Shown here piece by piece: positions 60,246 to 64,000 of a DNA stretch of 64,000 bases. Both the position numbers and the translations under genes were made by a program. Within the stretch, counting starts at the first letter, position 1; each line of letters opens with the position of its first letter. The notes beneath the pieces are model-generated. The model saw only the letters and a list, made by a program, of their open reading frames with translations, ran no database searches and was not told the origin of the DNA. Source of the stretch: Prevotella sp. (lineage in GTDB: Bacteria; Bacteroidota; Bacteroidia; Bacteroidales; Bacteroidaceae); NCBI GenBank assembly GCA_017965725.1, contig JAGCPK010000078.1, positions 18,420 through 82,419 of the forward strand. The letters run 5' to 3'.

Positions 60246-60989
60246 ATGAAATTTATGGCAATCATCCCCGCCCGCTACGCCTCAACGCGTTTCCCGGGCA
60301 AGCCGCTGGCAATATTAGGCGGAAAAACAGTGATACAGAGAGTGTATGAGCAGGTTAGCAGCGTGCTCAATGAAGTCTATGTGGCTACTGATGACGAGCG
60401 CATCCAACAGGCTGTCGAAGCCTTCGGAGGACGTGTCGTGATGACTCGCAGCGACCACAAGAGCGGTACTGACCGTATCGAGGAAGCAGCCACGAAGATT
60501 GGTGCCGATGCCGATGTCATCATCAACGTACAGGGCGACGAACCTTTCATCCAATCCTCTCAGATTGAGACGCTGATGCACCTCTTCGACAATCCCTCGA
60601 CACAGATAGGCACCTTGGGCAAACGTTTTGAGAGTATCGAGGCGGTGGATAATCCCAACTCACCCAAGATTGTCGTCGACAATCAGGGGTTTGCCCTTTA
60701 CTTCAGTCGTTCAGTCATTCCTTATATCAGAGGTAAGGTGCATGAGGAGTGGTTTGGCGAGTATCCTTTCCTGAAACACTTAGGTATCTACGCCTACCGT
60801 CGCGAGGTGCTGGCAGAGGTGACGCAACTGCCACAGAGCAGTCTTGAGAAAGCTGAGAGCCTCGAACAACTGCGCTGGCTCCAGAACGGCTATCGCATCC
60901 GCGTGGGACTTACCGACGTGGAGACCATCGGCATCGACACCCCAGAGGACTTAGCCCGTGCCGAGGCGTTCCTTTTACAGAATCTATAG
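60246..60989 (+). CDS. kdsB: 3-deoxy-manno-octulosonate cytidylyltransferase
   Basis: 247 aa, family-typical. Activates KDO with CTP for lipid A-core synthesis. IIPARYASTRFPGKPLA is the N-terminal nucleotide-binding motif, VYVATDDERI and MTRSDHKSGTDRIEEA follow, and VQGDEPFI holds the metal-binding Asp. HLGIYAYRR and ETIGIDTPEDL near the end are conserved. An alternative start is Met4 (60255). A two-unit 43-bp repeat follows the gene. Confidence 0.97.
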   Translation: MKFMAIIPARYASTRFPGKPLAILGGKTVIQRVYEQVSSVLNEVYVATDDERIQQAVEAFGGRVVMTRSDHKSGTDRIEEAATKIGADADVIINVQGDEPFIQSSQIETLMHLFDNPSTQIGTLGKRFESIEAVDNPNSPKIVVDNQGFALYFSRSVIPYIRGKVHEEWFGEYPFLKHLGIYAYRREVLAEVTQLPQSSLEKAESLEQLRWLQNGYRIRVGLTDVETIGIDTPEDLARAEAFLLQNL

Positions 60990-61022
60990 GGGAACAAACA
61001 AAATTCGGCTTTATCTGCTCCA

Positions 61023-61100
61023 GATTTGGTTGAGACTTCTGCAGGGGTGGCAAAAACGTGCCTCGGATTCTGGGCGGGTTTTACCCCGGTGGGGATATCC
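61023..61100. repeat. Two-unit copy of the 43-bp palindromic repeat
   Basis: Units at 61023-61065 and 61066-61100 (truncated) match the array at 22601-22927, including GCAGGGGTGGCA and GATTCTGGGC. Like that array it lies between convergent genes (kdsB and a histidine phosphatase). Confidence 0.85.
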
Positions 61101-61129
61101 ATGCCTCTTTGAGTGTCGTGTCCTTATAT

Positions 61130-62401
61130 TTATTCCGAAGGGGTGTGAGCCTTACAGCGGTCAGTATAGAACTGGCGGAAGTCAGACCATTTGTAATAGG
61201 GATACATGTCGGATGGAAGGGGAAGACTGGCCTCCACTCCATTGAGCAAGCACTTGACGAGGATATCGTCTGTTGACTTCTTCCCACGATAGAAGACCAG
61301 TTGGATGTTTGATGCCTTACAGGTCTGCCAGTTCTGGTAGATGTTCTTCACCTCATACGGATCCTCCGGGTCACTGTCGGCACCGTTAATGCCCATGAGA
61401 ATGTGGAGCGGCCCTAAACGGTCGTCGTGTCCGAAGCGCAAGTCGGCAATGTGGTCGCTACTACCGTCGAGCACAGCATCGGCTTTCTTGATGATATCCT
61501 GCAAGATGGGAATCATCCTATATTGGAGGGGAAACAGCCATGAGTAGGAGCCCAGGTTGGAACTTTCCCATCGGTCGGCTATATCCTTGTCGGTGACGAG
61601 GTTGCCCATCATGCCCTCATGGCCGATGTTGGGCAGCGAAGTATAGAGATTAATGAAGTTCTCGCCAATATGGTGCACGCTGCCAGGCAGTCCCTCGGTG
61701 CTGGTGAAGGCACGTTTGACGATTGTTTCGTGCAAGTTGTCTGTGTATTTGAACTGGTCGCGGTTCTTCTCGTAGCGTGGCTTGTTGCTGGGGAAATCGC
61801 GACGGGCGGGATTCTGGCGGTCGTCAGGTACCACACCGTCGAGGGTGAAGCGTGAGGACTGCTCACGGATCTCGATCTTCGGGTTACACTGCACCAATTC
61901 CTGACAGAAGCCCGACATACTGATGACGCAACGTCCGCTGAGCGAGGCAATGGCCAACACGTTGCCGCCCTTTTTGAACACTTCAGGGAAGTTGTTATAC
62001 ATGGTTCTGGCAATGCGCTGGTGTTGCTCCCAACCCAAATCTGTCAACTCGCTGACACCTGTGGATAGTTCCTCCTTGGCGGCCTCGAACTTCGTATAGA
62101 ACTCTTCGCCTTCGGCCGTAAGCTGATGCTTGCGATGGGCATTGGTCAGCAGGCTGTCCATTTCCCGATAAAGAAATGCGTTCCAATAGTAGCGAGAGCC
62201 GTGGCGACCGTAGTGACTAATATAGAACGGTTTATAACCGCGTGGTGCCTTCGTCAATTGTGACGTTGTGAAGGAATAGGGATAATCGGTACCATAACTC
62301 TTCCTGAGGTCAGATTTGAGTTGGTCGAGCACGTTTGTCTGTTGTGCTGAAGCCGTCAAGCACAGCACCACTAATGTCATGATAGTCAGAATCTTTTTCA
62401 T
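61130..62401 (-). CDS. Histidine-type phosphatase (MINPP/phytase-like), third paralogue
   Basis: 423 aa. Signal peptide (1-19, TASAQ). SHYGRHGSRY gives the intact RHGxR motif. The proton donor motif is RFGHDDRLGPL (HD as in classical acid phosphatases), where the copy at 38623 has HE. A middle segment (about 195-215) has several basic residues. Broad specificity for inositol or sugar phosphates is likely. Follows the HAD hydrolase gene by 13 bp, so probably one operon; together they would release phosphate from organic substrates. Confidence 0.87.
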   Translation of the reverse strand: MKKILTIMTLVVLCLTASAQQTNVLDQLKSDLRKSYGTDYPYSFTTSQLTKAPRGYKPFYISHYGRHGSRYYWNAFLYREMDSLLTNAHRKHQLTAEGEEFYTKFEAAKEELSTGVSELTDLGWEQHQRIARTMYNNFPEVFKKGGNVLAIASLSGRCVISMSGFCQELVQCNPKIEIREQSSRFTLDGVVPDDRQNPARRDFPSNKPRYEKNRDQFKYTDNLHETIVKRAFTSTEGLPGSVHHIGENFINLYTSLPNIGHEGMMGNLVTDKDIADRWESSNLGSYSWLFPLQYRMIPILQDIIKKADAVLDGSSDHIADLRFGHDDRLGPLHILMGINGADSDPEDPYEVKNIYQNWQTCKASNIQLVFYRGKKSTDDILVKCLLNGVEASLPLPSDMYPYYKWSDFRQFYTDRCKAHTPSE

Positions 62402-62414
62402 AAGCTAATCTTTT

Positions 62415-63128
62415 TTATTTTAATATGTTTGGAATATCAAGCAGAGAAGACACAACGAACGTGGGGCGCTGGGGGATTTCGTTGACATCCACCTCCCAAC
62501 GGTTGAAGAGCATGGCGTCCATCCCAGATGCCAACGCACCGAGGATGTCGGTTTGCAGGTTATCACCGATCATCAGCGTTGTCTCCCGTTGGGCACCCGA
62601 CTGTCTGAAAGCATAGTCGAAGTATTGTGACGACGGTTTGTTGAAACCCGCATCTTCACTCAGGATGATGGTGTCGAAATAGTCTTTTAGCCCGCAGGCA
62701 TCCAGTTTCTTGTACTGCACCTCATGGAAACCGTTGCTGCACATATGCATCCTGTAGCCGCACTGACGGAGATAGTCCATCAGTTCGTGCGCTCCCTTCA
62801 CCACTCCAGGCTTCGAGGAACAGAAATCCAGAAAACAGTCACTCATCTCCAGACAGAACTCTTCTGTCGCATCTATCCCTTTGCCTACACTGAGCGGACG
62901 ACGGAAACGTTCCACAATCAGATAGTCACGGGTGATCTCCCCCTTCGAGTAGCGCGTCCACAGGTCGATATTAGTCATCCAATAGGCATTATAAAAGGCC
63001 TGCGGGTCAGGGAAATACCGTTCAAGGGCGAAAGCCTCAAACGTCTCACGCAAAGCGATGACAGCATTGCCATGGGTATCGTAGAGCGTATCGTCAAAGT
63101 CTATAAACAGGTCTTTATACTTCTTCAT
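62415..63128 (-). CDS. HAD-family hydrolase (YjjG-like nucleotidase)
   Basis: 237 aa from the ATG at 63128 (MKKYKDLF); an ATG five codons earlier (63143) is also possible. HAD motif I FIDFDDTLYDT, motif II MCSNG, motif III Lys in the FNKPS region, and motif IV MIGDNLQTDI are complete, with a four-helix C1 cap. The overall pattern resembles YjjG-type 5'-nucleotidases that clean up non-canonical pyrimidine nucleotides. Promoter TAATTTTG at 63155-63162. Confidence 0.9.
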   Translation of the reverse strand: MKKYKDLFIDFDDTLYDTHGNAVIALRETFEAFALERYFPDPQAFYNAYWMTNIDLWTRYSKGEITRDYLIVERFRRPLSVGKGIDATEEFCLEMSDCFLDFCSSKPGVVKGAHELMDYLRQCGYRMHMCSNGFHEVQYKKLDACGLKDYFDTIILSEDAGFNKPSSQYFDYAFRQSGAQRETTLMIGDNLQTDILGALASGMDAMLFNRWEVDVNEIPQRPTFVVSSLLDIPNILK

Positions 63129-63154
63129 ATCTCTTTTTTTCATTATATCTGCTG

Positions 63155-63162
63155 CAAAATTA
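63155..63162 (-). promoter_or_regulatory. -7 element for the HAD-phosphatase operon
   Basis: TAATTTTG on the minus strand, 26 bp before the chosen ATG. It lies only 12 bp from the -7 box of the divergent cobS promoter, so the two promoters overlap. Confidence 0.65.
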
Positions 63163-63174
63163 CAAAAAAAATCG

Positions 63175-63182
63175 TATCTTTG
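63175..63182 (+). promoter_or_regulatory. -7 element for cobS
   Basis: TATCTTTG followed by CAAC, 18 bp before the cobS ATG. Confidence 0.7.
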
Positions 63183-63200
63183 CAACAAAAATAAGACAAT

Positions 63201-63992
63201 ATGCAAACAGACATAGACAAGACCCATTGGTACGACCGCATCTGGGCAGCATTCATCTTTTTTACCCGCCTGCCGTTCTGGCGACTACATGAGCCTCCAA
63301 AGGAGTGCTATAAGACAGTGGTGGAGCACTGGCCGCTGACGGGCTGGCTCACGGGTGGAGCAATGGCTGCTGTACTCTATTTTGGCAGTATGATAATGCC
63401 CCAGACGATTGCCGTGCTATTGGCGATTGTTGTACGTCTGTTGATTACGGGCGCACTGCACGAAGATGGGTTGGCCGACTTCCTCGACGGATTCGGAGGA
63501 GGCGGTAATAACCGCGAACGTATCCTTGCCATCATGAAGGATTCCCACATTGGCACCTACGGCGTTATCGGCCTGATACTCTATATGTTACTACTGTTCG
63601 CTACACTGAATTCCATCCCACCCTATTATGCAGCCCTGATGATCTTCGCGGCCGATCCTTACTCCAAGATGGTGACCTCGCAACTCATTCTGATGATGCC
63701 TTACGCCCGACGGGAAGAGGAGGCGAAGTCTAAGACCGTCTATCGCAAATACGGTGTCTGGGCAGGTATCAGTTTGGCCTTACAGGGTTTCCTTCCCATG
63801 CTGCTCTTCATCCTGCTCACGCACATGCCTTGGGAGTTCCTTATCTTCATCCCTGCCCTTGTGATGTATTTTCTCTATCTGCTGATGTGGCGAAAGATAC
63901 ATGGCTATACCGGCGACTGCTGCGGAGCCGTCTGCCTGTTGGTAGAACTAACCATCTACCTAATCGTCAGCGCATCAAATCAGTTCTTGTAA
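63201..63992 (+). CDS. cobS: Adenosylcobinamide-GDP ribazoletransferase (cobalamin synthase)
   Basis: 263 aa, complete in the window (stop at 63990-63992). An integral membrane enzyme with about six helices that joins alpha-ribazole to adenosylcobinamide-GDP. Signatures: FFTRLPFWR, RLLITGALHEDGLADFLDGF with the Mg-binding Asp residues, GTYGVIGL, and the C-terminal GYTGDCCGAVCLLVE. Other cobalamin genes may follow beyond the right edge. B12 is needed by the methylmalonyl-CoA mutase that feeds the mce-mmdA-mmdC pathway. Confidence 0.96.
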   Translation: MQTDIDKTHWYDRIWAAFIFFTRLPFWRLHEPPKECYKTVVEHWPLTGWLTGGAMAAVLYFGSMIMPQTIAVLLAIVVRLLITGALHEDGLADFLDGFGGGGNNRERILAIMKDSHIGTYGVIGLILYMLLLFATLNSIPPYYAALMIFAADPYSKMVTSQLILMMPYARREEEAKSKTVYRKYGVWAGISLALQGFLPMLLFILLTHMPWEFLIFIPALVMYFLYLLMWRKIHGYTGDCCGAVCLLVELTIYLIVSASNQFL

Positions 63993-64000
63993 AACGTGAT

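Overview
The window reads as a chromosomal segment of a Bacteroidales bacterium, most probably Prevotellaceae (Prevotella in the broad sense). The evidence is the Bacteroidetes-type promoter (TTTG at -33, TAnnTTTG at -7) in front of almost every transcription unit, the near absence of Shine-Dalgarno sequences, tRNA genes without an encoded CCA end, a gldE-ssb pair, a TonB-dependent receptor with a carboxypeptidase-like N-terminal domain, LruC/DUF4114 and DUF4348/DUF4494 proteins, a T9SS-type C-terminal tail, and a methylmalonyl-CoA decarboxylase (propionate) locus. I see no phage, insertion sequence, CRISPR array or rRNA operon.

Layout. 1-4.7 kb: GH25 lysozyme, clostripain-type lipoprotein peptidase, gldE, ssb and an unknown gene. 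4.7-5.3 kb: a four-tRNA cluster (Gly, Leu, Leu, Gly). 5.3-14.6 kb (minus strand): nspC with a receiver-histidine kinase, glmS, a short sigma-70 factor, tRNA-Arg, dapA with an AraC regulator, an SPFH/NfeD pair and a membrane-anchored HTH protein. 14.7-22.5 kb (plus strand): TonB receptor, LruC lipoprotein, and mce-mmdA-(49-aa ORF)-mmdC. 22.6-22.9 kb: an array of about eight 43-bp palindromic repeats. 23-33.6 kb (minus): a 1209-aa secreted protein, a dockerin-like protein, a winged-helix regulator with its membrane partner, then a long operon SPOR-ruvX-def-TPR-CotH. 33.8-34.7 kb (plus): ytxH/holin-like envelope trio. 34.7-37.3 kb (minus): DUF4348-murB-MBL hydrolase. 37.5 kb: pheS. 38.6-42.6 kb (minus): HExxH protein, EamA transporter and two histidine phosphatases, one catalytically dead. 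42.7-45.8 kb: ligA and an unknown secreted protein. 45.9-48.3 kb (minus): pseudokinase-DUF4494-yggS. 48.4-54.4 kb (plus): aminotransferase, LolC/E-type permease and two tandem acyl-CoA synthetases. 54.4-60.1 kb (minus): MORN protein-YhcH-glgB-membrane protein-PAP2 phosphatase. 60.2-64 kb: kdsB, a third histidine phosphatase with a HAD hydrolase, and cobS.

The most striking feature is not a gene. The spacers at many cistron junctions are tandem repeats with a 7-bp (sometimes 8-bp) period. They often start exactly at the upstream stop codon and end exactly with the downstream start codon (13.45, 32.63, 34.38, 35.45, 47.02, 49.65 and 56.39 kb). The same class sits between divergent promoters (1.05, 37.40, 42.67 kb). 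It is also found inside coding sequence: an in-frame insert in murB, and parts of three signal-peptide regions. The unit differs between sites but the period is kept, and some units recur (TAAATTG, TAAATCG, ATTGAAC). A second repeat class, 43-bp units with a hairpin core, lies only between convergent genes (22.6 and 61.0 kb). Other notable items are two 27-bp operator-like dyads bracketing the acyl-CoA synthetase promoter, a perfect 13-bp palindrome between the promoter elements of the histidine kinase gene, a pseudokinase, a pseudophosphatase, and a decarboxylase operon with no beta subunit next to it.
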